DNA of 64,000 nucleotides, from positions 2,738,738-2,802,737 of the forward strand of contig CM057160.1 in the NCBI GenBank assembly GCA_029962745.1. Reading direction: 5' to 3'. Shown here piece after piece: positions 1 through 10,273 of this stretch. Below the pieces are notes generated by a model that was given only the letters and a program-made list of their open reading frames with translations, made no database searches and was not told the origin of the DNA. Position 1 is the stretch's first letter; each line of letters begins with the position of its first letter. This DNA is from Echinometra lucunter (Eukaryota > Echinodermata > Echinoidea > Camarodonta > Echinometridae). The translations under genes were made by a program, and so were the position numbers.

Positions 1-16
1 TGTTATTTGTAACTTT

Positions 17-3000
17 TTACTCAGACATTAATAGAGCTCTCATCTCCCTCATTTTCGGGGTTTCATGTGTTGTTGCCTTGTCAATTCCATAGATGGATGT
101 TTGGATGAACGTGAAGAAACTATGCAGAGGCTTGGCACACATCAGCCCGAAGATATAGTGAAGCTTGAAAAGCACATCAAATGCCTGGATGATGTTGGGT
201 TCACATGGGATCGCTCTATGGTCCACAATGACGAAGATTTGTGTAGGGTCACTTTTTCTCACCCCCTTGACGAGGAGGAATGGCTGCCACTGCTGGTTCA
301 TTGTGGATTCTAGGAAGAGCTCTAAGCTTGCACCAACCTGAGCAGCAAAAAATATAATAAAAGCAGATCTATGCAACATTACAATGTAAATTTTTATATT
401 TTCATGGATTTGGGATTAAGACAATTTCACGATCATTGGTATTATGATTCTATTTTTAAAAAAAATCACCAATTAGATAAATTTAATTGTAGGTGTGCAT
501 GATGACAGGCTAAAAAGTTCTATTAAAATTTTGATTGAAGTTTGGAGCTTAACTTACCCATGCTTTTCCTTCATATGTGCTACGAGCAGGTTCACTAGTA
601 TTTTTCTGGTGGTTTCAGTCAATTTCTTGTCTCTGTCCTACTCTGCTAGGACTGCTGCCCCACCTGGTGATGTAGTTAGTATGTCATTCACCATCTGGGG
701 AAAAAGTTTTAATTGGATTAAAGTCATTGTTTAACATTGTGGTGGAGTGATTTAAAAAACTGTAGAACTGTAACATCTAAGCTGTATGATAATGTTCAAA
801 TGGATGAATAAACACCAAAGAATGCAAAAGTTTTGAAAACTATGCCTTTACTATGAAGATATCTATGAACTAAACCGTCAGGGGGATGGTTTACTCCAAC
901 ACTGTAGTCAATGGGGAAAAGTTAGCATGGTAAAACCGGTCATTACATTTTCCCTTTTTTTCAGCACTAAACGATCGTTTTGAACCGAGTATATGCAAAC
1001 GAGTATATGAAACATGTAATAAATCACAGTTTGTATCTAGTAAGATTAGTTTTCTTGAGTTCCCTTAATCAATGTAAGCATAAACCACACAATTAAATTT
1101 AGATGTTAGTTTGGTTAGTAATTGTGTCCTTAATTGTCTCATGAAATTTCTTTCAAAGCAGAATCCGCACCACTGGACTGACACACTCACAGGCAGGACC
1201 GTCCTCTTCTTATAGATTTAAGACTTCAAGTTAGGGGTTCTCAACAGTTTTGTAGTGTGGACCAGACTGTAATTTAATAAATAATGTCGCGGGCCAAATG
1301 GACTAATAGAGCGAAGCGTAAAAATGGGTGGGGTCAAGGGGCCCGCCTTAGGGCCCCTGATGGGATGGGGGTCGAGGGGGCGAAGCCCCCCGAAGCTCAA
1401 TGGTTTTAATGACATTAACACTGAAAAATCAAGCCACAAGAAGTCATTTTTTATTTTTTTTTAAAATTTTCGCGGGCCGGATCTGGCCCGCGGGCCGCCT
1501 GTTGAGAACCCCGGCTTTAAGTCATGAGATCAAAGTGGACATACATGTACGTACCTCTGCATTATTTGTAGCCCTCCTTTGCACTGCCACAGGTGCAGGG
1601 TCATCACTAGCTCCACTTGGTATTTGTACAACTTCTGTACTCACTGCAGTCATCTTGATTGCTATATGAGAAATAAAATTACAAGTGTGCAGTGTTAAAG
1701 GGGAAGTTCAGTAGTGGGTGAGAGGGCGCTTCAGGAAGAAAATTAATTCAGCAGTTGGAATGGAAACCACTACGAATATTGATGCATAATGATAACTTAC
1801 AAATGAAATTAATCTTTGTTTGAGGAAAATCCATTCAGAAATGGCTGAAAAATCAATAAATATATTAATCGAGTAAAAGACGCGGTCGTCGTTTTTTACT
1901 CGAATTCGAATGACCCATTTTAGAGAAAATCTGCACTATTTACGCATATTTAGTTATCCTAGATTGATTTCAATACTACTGTTGTGTCAATATATATTAT
2001 CAATCATGCCATTCAACAGCAGGTATCTTTTTTATACTTTGAAAAAGATTGTCATTGAATCGATCATAGATAATCGATTACGAAAATATTTGATCAGTTT
2101 TGGCCCATACATCGCTTAGAAGGAAAAAATTAAGTTACCAAATAGTTTCAAATGTTTTTATAAGCATTTTATCACTAAAATCTACTATCAAAATGAGGTT
2201 TGGAGAAAATTTTGATCTCGGATCCACTACTGAACTATCCCTTTAAAATACATGCAGATCTTGAGACTTAAACATGCAATAATAAGCTAACTACATACTT
2301 CAGTTTCAAATATACATTTCACATGCAGATTAAAAGATGAAATTTTAAAGTTTGCTTTCACCCTTGACAACGTTAACATAAACAAGTGCTATCTATGGTA
2401 ATTGACAAAGAGATTGTGTGCACCAGCCATAAGTTCCCCACTGTAGACCTCGAGCCAGCATGTATCATTATTTCAATGGGGCGACAGACCGTCGAGTGTT
2501 AGGAGTGAAATATTTCTGTATAAATTATATTACACTGTACCAAACCCTACATACCAATTCTAAAATTACTTGATTGACCTTATTATAGACACTGGTAGCA
2601 TGAGGAATACTAGTAATGTAGCTCACATTTTTTAAAATGAAGATATTGTTATAATTATGAAGCCCTTTAATATAGGCTTAACCTCTTGAGTCTTGATCCA
2701 AACATTTAATCAGATCACCACATCAATATGCACAGGGGAGAGGGGGGGTTAGTTGGAAGGGTTTTTTTGAGAAATATGTGTATAAAACACAAATAGGTTA
2801 AATTTCAGAAACAAATCATATACCAGTGAAAGGGTTGACATCTGTTTGTTACTGTAAGCGCTTTTATTTTCTCGCGATTAAATTTTCGCGCTGAGCGGGT
2901 CAAAAACATGTTCGCGGGTTTAAAATTTGTGCTGCACGAGTACACACTGGTATGTTTTATCCAGTGCAAAAAATGACATGAATTAAACTGACATTTTCAA

Positions 3001-6000
3001 GCATGAAAATCGCTATATTGTCCTCAAGTTATTGAATTATACTATGAAATTCAAAACAGACTTGAAGAAGATGTTTTTTCAGGTTTTAGAATTCGTGCTT
3101 GCTGGAGGTAATACGAAATCCGTGGAAATTAACCCATAGCAGTACAGAGCTTTCTTGAGGTCTAAATTAATCATCTTCAATCCTCAAATTGGCAATACAA
3201 ATTTTTTTTTCCACGTTTACATAGCTTGAAAAAAATAAATATGGATATTACATAAACCAAAATGAAATATAATTGTAAAATTGAATCAGAAATTGCCAAT
3301 TTGAACACAGAAATAGTGATTATATATTATTCACTGCGTTGCCAATTTAAAGAGTTTAATGATTAGTTACACTTAAACTGCTCTGATTCGAGAACGCCAC
3401 ACCATACAGCGATGGGAATGGGCTCAAATTTGTCCGTGCATTTTTCTCTTTCTGCTCATGTATGATATGTACTGTCCAACATTCTGGACCAACAGATACT
3501 GCAAAAGTGTCTCCTAAAGGTGACACTGTACCTCTATGGGTTAATGTACCATAAATATTTCCACGTTTACAGTACTAGTTCCACCTTCAAAAATTTCGGT
3601 TATTTCAGAAATCCACCATGAACATGAGTCATGACCATATCACATTTTCCAACTAACTCAACCTGTGGGGTTAGTTGGAAAATAGTATGGGGTTAGTTGG
3701 AAAAAAACCATACATTGACATGTTTATGGCTGAAATATTCACATAAATCCTCATTTAATATTTTGTAGGTATGTATATTTGGTGCCAGGAAGATGACAAA
3801 TTTCAAACAATTTAGGCACCGTTAAAAACTCAAAATTAGGCATGCTGCGTGACTTCCATGGATTTGTACATACCCTTCAGAGTTCTAAGTCTTAAATTGC
3901 AAAAACAATGCCATTCATGTGCATTTCAATATTAGACTGGGAAGAGTAGCTGTTTTGTGCAAAGTCATATGCAAATTGCTCCGTTATTAATGAGGGTCAC
4001 CCAACACAAATATCAGTATGTGGGACTTAACTGTACAGTTTTCCACCTAACCCCAGTCACCACTTTCCAACTAACCCCTAAGGCCTATGTGAGATAAATC
4101 AACTTACTACAAAAAGCAGGAACATCAATAACAAATCTGATTAGCCTTATATTGTAGCCCAGCAATGAAGTGTGAGATAATCAGAAAGTAGACCTTGTAA
4201 TCTCTCTTTAATTAAGCAGTTGAATAATTAAACTTTTTTTAATATCAAAATTAGAATTCACTCAAAAAGTAAAAAACAAAGTTCTCTCATTCCAGCAGTG
4301 TTGGTCTAGTAAGACTGCAAATAATATGCTGTATGGGTATTGTTATTACCTAGGGTAAACCACCCGTGGTTCGGACAGTGCCATGGTTCGGACATACGGG
4401 ATTTAAACACATTTTGCATCGAGACTTTGACCCAGCATTGATTACTACTAAGACCTCATAAGTTGAAGTGCATGTAACATTAATGCTGGGTTTGAGTATC
4501 AATGCAAAATGTACTTAAATCCCATCTGTCAGAACCATGGCACTGTCCGAACTACGGGTGGTTTACTCTACCTCCCGATTGTAGTGTTTTGTAAAATTAT
4601 TGTTAGCTGTAAGAGAAAATTTCAATTTTTCAACTAACCTCACCTTAAAACTATTAACCCTGCTCTCCCCTACATTAGCCAATTTTGAAGTTGATCCGTC
4701 AAATGGTTCTTTAGTTATCATGAGAACGAAAATGGGACAGACAGACAACCCAAAAAAATCCGGCACCATCCTGTGGTGGGCGGAGGCACAAAAATTAAGA
4801 CTGTGCATTTAAATGATTAATGCCAGTCCAAAGTACTACAAGGGGATAAAAGGATAACACAACATAATATTAATTAATGAAATAATAGCTGATTTCTTAA
4901 TCTTACCCACCCTCTCATCGAGTAACAGATCAGATCAGTAAGTGCAGTAACTCCATCTTCCAGAACTTCCTTGAATACATCACTCTCCACTTGTGCCCCG
5001 TCAGCACTATCAACAAATATCAATTTTGATGACTCTGACACACCAAATTTGGTCCGCACTGCATTTCAAAAGTAATCAGATTTTAGCATTAATTGTTTTG
5101 AAAGGACAGGAGGATGAGATCCACTTTTTTGAGGTTAAGTTTAACACGCAAGTGTACGCATGCACCAAGTATATAGTTCGCTATTTCTACATTATTTTAC
5201 ATTTGAGAATGAGGACGTGCAAGATCAATTTAACTAATATTTTTCTGAACTATAGTAACTTTATACTGCAAATCAAATAGACCTAATGCTGACTAATTGT
5301 GCACTCTACGCTAGATACGCACATTGTGAACAGCATTCAAACTGCATTGCACTGATCCGCCGATGAGATCGTGCAAAATCATTAAACTTCACCATTAAGA
5401 ATCACCTCTTGGAGACTATTGTGCACACATTTTCCATAGATCCCAACAGGAGTTATTCATACTTGGTCTCCTACTCCATGTTTAATTCGACTCTTTCGAG
5501 GAAGTAACAGTTATCCTTATATTCCAGTGCATTGTTAATAATGGATTTCAAAAACTTGCAAGAAACAACATAAGGTTTAACATAATGCGACCTAAATTGA
5601 TGCAATCCAGGTCCAGTTGTGTGCTTTGTCAAATTTGATGGAAAAGTACAGCTCCCTGAAGCAAGAGGGAAAAAAGCTGCGGAGTTGAATGGGAAGATTG
5701 AGGAGCCTATATTACTATAGGCCTACATCCACTCCTGGGAACTTCCTCAGTAAAATGGGCAGACAACAGCAGGTGGGACTGGTGCCTATTATTTTATTAA
5801 ATAAAACCAGTGCAAATTTTCTTCGAAATTTTGCATTGCCAATAAAGGGCTTATCCAAAACACACTTGCAATACTGATTGAATTAAAACTAAAAGATATG
5901 AACTTGTATTTTATTTTAATGATTCTGACCCCTAGGTGTTAGTTCCTGCTGGACTCTGAACAACAACCTTAATTAATATGTCTATGCAACACAATCACAA

Positions 6001-7256
6001 TATATAAGCCATACATAAATTCGAGATGCATAAAACAATCTGACTCAAAAAAAGTGTATTATGATTTTGCTAACTCAACAAAATTTGCCCAATTCAATTT
6101 GTGTGTAGATTCTACATAAAATGCCTTGAGAGGGCAGCATGTTAGCAAGGTTCTTCTGACTCCGGCAGCAACTAACATGGGGTCAGAATCATGAAAATAA
6201 AACACAAGATCATGTATATTTGAATTCAATCAGTATTGCAAGTGTGTTTTGGATAAGCCCTTTATTCGCAATGCAAAAACTAGAAGAAAATTTGCACTGG
6301 TTTTATTTAACAAAATAGGCACCAGTCCCACGTACTGATGTCTGCAGGCCCATTTTACTGAGGAAGTACCCAGGAGTGCTCCCCCCACCATACGAGTCTA
6401 ATTATAACTTAAGGACGGCATGGCATGTCTGCGAAGCGCCTGGCCCTAACGTAACTTACTGACTCGTTAGGCCCCTGACCTTGGCCTTGTCTGTCTGCGA
6501 ATCAAACTCAAAGCACATGCGCGATTCAGTGAGAACAAATGAACTAGATCTCTAGGCACTAGTTAGTCTCATCATTTGTGATTTTGTCAGTTTCATACAG
6601 AGAATACTGTAGTCTACATGTAGACCTATTCTAGATCTAGGCTATAATGTATATACAGTCATGATTCAGTAATCTATACTGCTGCAAAGTGAGCCAATAT
6701 ACTGAGAAGGTCTTTCTACCATTTAATTTGGAAGGCTCAAATGTCCTTCACAAAACGCTACAAACTCCGATGCATGTTCGCAGACAGCTAGGGGGCCCGC
6801 TAGGGGGTACACGTACTACACATTCATTTTTCCAATGTTGGACTTGGAATGACACGGCTTTCTCTTTGTAAAACACAATGTTTTCGTTAAAATTTTCACG
6901 ATATTTTCGGTATAGAGGGTCTATACTTACTCTTTAGAATATGAGGAATAACATGAGCAATCACAGAACTAATATAAATATGTCTAGCCCCACTCTTTTT
7001 AAATTAAATTGCTTAAGTTAGGGTCGCAGAGTACACAGATCTAGCTACACACAACAATACAATGCCGTGCACACACATACACGCGCATTGGTCCACTAGC
7101 ACTGCAGTACATGCACGTCTGCACTAGCTGACATTAACTGCCTTTTTTATTATCAATAATCACAAAAAATGGCTTACCATCTCTTTCAAATTCCTCATAG
7201 CTCCCACTAAAGGAAACATTTTTTTTTATTCCTCCAACAACGACACGAACAATCAT
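17..7256 (-). CDS. Uncharacterised conserved metazoan protein, five candidate exons, possibly a pseudogene
   Basis: Candidate exons in transcript order: 7178-7256 (ATG, 26 codons), 4907-5058, 1555-1653, 558-694 and 17-326 (stop). Exons 1 and 2 join in frame (phase 1) and read like a ubiquitin/PB1/CIDE-N type fold start (MIVRVVVGG..., then VRTKFGVSESSK...). The last exon contains QPFLLVKG, FVIVDHRAIPCE, IQAFDVLFKLHYIFG and a C-terminal ETPKMREMRALL. From memory, this pattern belongs to a family of uncharacterised fish and invertebrate proteins, where it forms the C-terminus; the exon-4 run TRKILVNLLVAHMKEKHG also fits that family. Exon 4 has an in-frame TAG (638-640). The ~100-residue block that usually follows EKHG is not found between 558 and 326. 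The gene may therefore be decayed, mis-assembled or alternatively structured. Splice sites for exons 3 and 5 are weak choices made to keep frame. Confidence 0.5.
558..694 (-). pseudogene. Internal exon with in-frame TAG stop
   Basis: Good acceptor (TTTCCCCAG) and donor (GTAAGT) bound a 137-nt exon. It translates as MVNDILTTSPGGAAVLAE, stop, then DRDKKLTETTRKILVNLL. The reading frame and family-like residues continue cleanly after the stop, so a single base change (an aromatic TAY codon would fit) is the simplest explanation. It could be an allele, a sequencing error or the mark of a pseudogene. Confidence 0.5.
1232..1514. mobile_element. hAT-like MITE
   Basis: A 283-bp element with inverted ends: TAGGGGTTCTCAACAG at the left, and CTGTTGAGAACCCC followed by GG at the right. 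It is flanked by a near-perfect 8-bp target duplication, CTTCAAGT (1224-1231) and CTTTAAGT (1515-1522). An 8-bp duplication and GGGGTTCTCAA-type ends are typical of hAT elements. It has no coding capacity and lies between candidate exons 3 and 4 of the minus-strand gene. Confidence 0.75.
1699..2242. mobile_element. piggyBac-like MITE with TTAA target duplication
   Basis: A 544-bp element flanked on both sides by TTAA (1695-1698, 2243-2246). The ends are imperfect inverted repeats: AGGGGAAGTTCAGTAGTGG at the left, and AGGGATAGTTCAGTAGTGG read from the right on the other strand. TTAA duplication points to the piggyBac superfamily. It is AT-rich inside and no transposase is visible. Confidence 0.7.
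2743..4080. mobile_element. Possible TIR element with GGGGTTAGTTGGAA ends and a nested MITE
   Basis: GGGGTTAGTTGGAA occurs at about 2746, the reverse complement at about 4065, and two more direct copies with one inverted partial copy lie at 3645-3700. This suggests an old ~1.3-kb inverted-repeat element carrying subterminal motifs and later invaded by the element at 3133-3540. Boundaries are approximate and no target duplication was identified. Confidence 0.35.
3133..3540. mobile_element. Harbinger-type MITE of the CCCAT family
   Basis: 408 bp. Ends are CCCATAGCAGTACAGAG and its counterpart CTGTACCTCTATGGG, flanked by TTAA on both sides. Internal stretches (AAATTGGCAATAC, TTGCCAATTT) and length match the element at 19817-20224, whose empty site is present in the other block copy, so this is a second, older family member. 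Confidence 0.65.
4351..4570. mobile_element. Fold-back MITE with TAGGGTAAACCACCCG ends
   Basis: A 220-bp palindromic element. The first ~55 bases (TAGGGTAAACCACCCG, then TTCGGACAGTGCCATGG) are repeated in inverted orientation at the right end with a few mismatches. A second inverted pair (ACATTTTGCAT / ATGCAAAATGT) lies inside. There is no coding capacity. Confidence 0.6.
4680..4812. repeat. Decayed fragment of the GGCGGAGGCA element
   Basis: The stretch GAAGTTGATC-CGTCAAATGGTTCT, GAGAACGAAAA-GGGAC and a terminal GTGGGCGGAGGCA matches the right end of the insertion at 56993-57719. Only about the last 130 bases are present. Confidence 0.6.
5731..6378. mobile_element. ~650-bp fold-back element
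   Basis: Left arm CACTCCTGGGAACTTCCTCAG through AATACTGATTGAATT (5731-5883) reappears inverted at 6217-6378. A second inverted pair (GATTCTGACCCC / GGGGTCAGAATC) lies further in, so nearly the whole element folds on itself. No ORF of note. Confidence 0.65.
6400..7177. other. Intron 1 of the minus-strand gene, nothing else recognised
   Basis: Part of the interval between candidate exons 1 and 2 of the minus-strand gene. I see no coding exon, RNA gene or clear repeat, apart from short AT-rich stretches and a small ACAC-rich stretch near 7070. Confidence 0.4.
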
Positions 7257-7418
7257 GACGATCTCTCTGGATTGGATGGATTTAATGAAGATTCTTTATC
7301 TCAAGCAGTTATGATCGCAGATTTTAAGCACGGCAGGAAAATGGCGGATTGCTAGCTGTTCCAACTTTCAACCAATCATGAAGCTGGATTTTTTGCGCAT
7401 GCCCAATTTTGACTTTTC

Positions 7419-7708
7419 TAACACCCGTTCGGGTGTTAATCGATAACCGGTCGGACAACTGCTACGGAAATGACACCCGTTTGGTGTTATTTTACACCAA
7501 ATTTACACCAAAATACCCGACACCAAATTTGGTGTTGACTTCCGCCCTATGGTGACACCCACTGGTGTTAATCTTACATTAAAAATAACACCACAATGCT
7601 TAACACCAGCCCGGTGCTGAACATTTAACACCCTCTGGTGTTAATCTAACACTGAGAGTAACACCACATGCTTAACACCAGCTTGGTGCTGCACATTTAA
7701 CACCGGCG
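7419..7708. repeat. TTAACACC/GGTGTTAA motif cluster with a 73-bp duplicated unit
   Basis: Twelve ACACC and five GGTGT motifs occur in 290 bp, mostly as TAACACC/GGTGTTA and often in head-to-head palindromes. The last part is a 73-bp unit repeated twice (7563-7635, 7636-7708). It lies 163-452 bp upstream of the minus-strand ATG at 7256. It may be a transposon end or a binding-site cluster. Confidence 0.6.
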
Positions 7709-8026
7709 TGTTTGCAGTGTGACTGCATAAACTGTGATTTCTTTCGGGTCAGACTCCATCCCAAATCATTGACATTTCGGTGACTTTTGGGAAAGGCTCG
7801 GCTTATATTTTCTGTCGTGATCTCTATATTCTTGAAAAGAGCAGTCAGTGGCGTAGCTGGGTTTTTTTTTTCTGTACGGAAGCACTTGGGGGCCTTGCAA
7901 TTTTGGGCACCCGAATGTATATCTTTAGGGATGGGGTGATAGCTGAGATTGCTTACTTAGGTACTGCCAAATGAGTTTTTTAGACTCAACTCTTTTATCA
8001 GTTTGAAATTTTGTTCACACATAAAA

Positions 8027-8280
8027 CAGGCGTAGCCAGGATTTCATGAAGGGGGGGGGGCGGTGGCGGTAGCGAGCAGGGAAATCTTGCTTATGATATA
8101 CAATGAGCGCGCAAAGCGCCGAAGCTTCGACATTTCTTATTGCCTGTTTCTTCTCTTCCTAGCTGAGTTGTCTCTCCTATTTTCCTATTCTGACTCAAGC
8201 ATGCTTTCTTTCTTTCTTTCTTTTGTTCGGGCGTATTGGGAGGGGGCGATCGCCCCATCGCCTTCTGGCTACCGGCTGGT
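8027..8280. mobile_element. GGCGTAGCCAGG-type G-rich MITE
   Basis: Starts AGGCGTAGCCAGGATTTCATG followed by a G run, contains GAGCGCGCAAAGCGC, and ends GGGGGCGATCGCCCC then TCTGGCTACC. This layout is a common non-autonomous repeat in invertebrate genomes. Related ends occur near 7846, 24005, 36030, 40404 and 48927 (CAGTGGCGTAGC, CACTGGCGTAACCAGG). Confidence 0.55.
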
Positions 8281-10250
8281 TTGTTCACTGACGTACGGTA
8301 TATAGCAAGAATTTTTCCGCCGTGGGACTTACTATTTCGAGGCGGTATAAAATACACGACGAGACACAATTTCGCCTTTTCCACTGTTCCATATTTTCCG
8401 ACTAATGATGATAACAATGTATTTAAGCAAGAGAAATAATGGGGCATGTTGCAAAAACTATGATTTTATCAAACCATATCTCACCGCAGAATAATTCTTC
8501 TAATGCGATTCTTTAAAATTCAGATCAGTTTGTCATTTTTTTTTCTTCGTTTCTTACCCTCAGCATGATTTTATGAGGGCACGTTCCACCCCGGTCCCCC
8601 GGTCCCCCGGTCCCTCCCCCTCCCCCCCCCCCCCCCCCCCCCCCCCCACAACAACTACGTTCTATATCTGACGACGTCACAGTCCACATTTCGTATACTA
8701 CATGAATTATTAATATAGAAAATTCTGGATGGAAGTCTAAGCGATGAACTATATTAATCGATCAGCATGTCTGCTATGCCTGTGCCCTCGTACGTCTTGT
8801 AAGGTAGTGTAGAGTTTTTTAAAATTAGTATTTATCGTATAGTAAACTTTATAAGACATAAGTTAAAGTATAAATGTTTGAAAAATATGTTAATTGATAT
8901 ATTTCCAAACATTAATGGGATTTGATCTTTGCTTTGTCTAGAAAGAAAGTGGAAATGCCAATTATCGTTTCACTGGAGGGCCAGAACGGAACCTACTCTT
9001 CATCTGCGCCTGAGCTATCGGGGTAGCATTCAGCCGAAAGGGCCGACGAAATGTCGCTCCTCGGAGTCGTAGGAATGCGAGTAAAACTAACGTTAGAGCG
9101 AGACTTTGGCCTGTTTATCTGTAAAACTAGAAAATGTTGTTGTGTAACCTTTTGCTTCTATCTTTAGATTTAGATATTCCACGTTAGTTTTAGTAATTGT
9201 TGTCGGGGAAAAAAACAAAAGCTTGTTTTCCTGAGCCTGATTCCTGAGCTGCGACATCGCGACAGTTGCTACGCACTTTCCTTATGAGCTTTCATTCCAA
9301 ATTAACAATTACAGCTAAATTTTATCAGATAGTCTGTCAGAATCAAAAGAAAACATTTTGTAACCTGTGTTTTTGTGTACACAAAGAACATATGTGACTT
9401 TAAATACTTTGAAAAGGAGAAATTTGGGGAGAGGCATGGCAGAGGGCAAATTTGGAAAGAGAATGGTCATTTCAACTTCAAGTGTGTCTTGCAAACTTGT
9501 AGAGTCTTGTAGCCTGGTTATAAGCTAAATTGCTACAAATCAGTTAGGAATGGTATCTGGTTCTATCATAGAGGAAATCACAAAAATATGATTTTAAAGA
9601 AAAAAAAATAAAAAAATATGCAAATCGATTTTGTTAAATTGCAATAAAATATTTTATGGGTCAGAAAAGCTGCATGAATGATTTGCAGATTTGCTCCCTC
9701 GCTTGTGTTCCCTCAAACATTTTACATATTCTCCCCCCCCCCTCCCCCCCCCCCCCCCCCCCCCCCCCTTGTTGGCTATGGAGTAGGAAGGATTCCCTGT
9801 ACTGTTGTACCCATAATGAACCCTACTGTGGGGAGTAAAGAAGCAACTGATTAAAATATGAAAATGCTGGCAAATTTTCAAATTTTACAAATAGAACATT
9901 TGACCTCTTTAATCTGAAGTTAGTCTAGATAAAAACATTTTCAAAATGATATTTTAGTAGTGGTATTCATTTCCTTTAGGTTTGTAAAATGGTAATGTTT
10001 GATATGAAAATCATTTTCTATAACCTTTAACCCTATAACAAAATCAGCACCAACAAAATTAACAAAACTTGTTGAAGATAGAGTTATGAAAATTGACTTC
10101 CCAGACTTGGGAGGTGATTGACACTCTAGGCATTTCTGGAATCTATCTTGTATTCTTATTGACTGTTTATTCAACTCCTTTAGCCAACTCTGCAACACAT
10201 TAAATTAATCAGTATTTTACCAAAGTTTGAATTGGATTTGTTTCTTTTTA
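8281..10250. other. Intergenic region with two long poly(C) tracts
   Basis: Between the minus-strand gene and GPN2. It holds C-runs at 8622-8647 and 9733-9768 (one T interruption) and otherwise AT-rich sequence. GPN2's ATG exon is preceded by an acceptor (TTTTTAG, ending about 10250), so a noncoding 5' exon should lie in this interval. GC-richer sequence at 8990-9110 is a candidate, not a proven one. Confidence 0.4.
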
Positions 10251-10273
10251 GACTCCTATGAAGACAATCAAAG

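Noticed and set aside
9654..9881. Gly-rich and Pro-rich ORFs on the two strands
   Set aside because: Produced by the poly(C) tract at 9733-9768.
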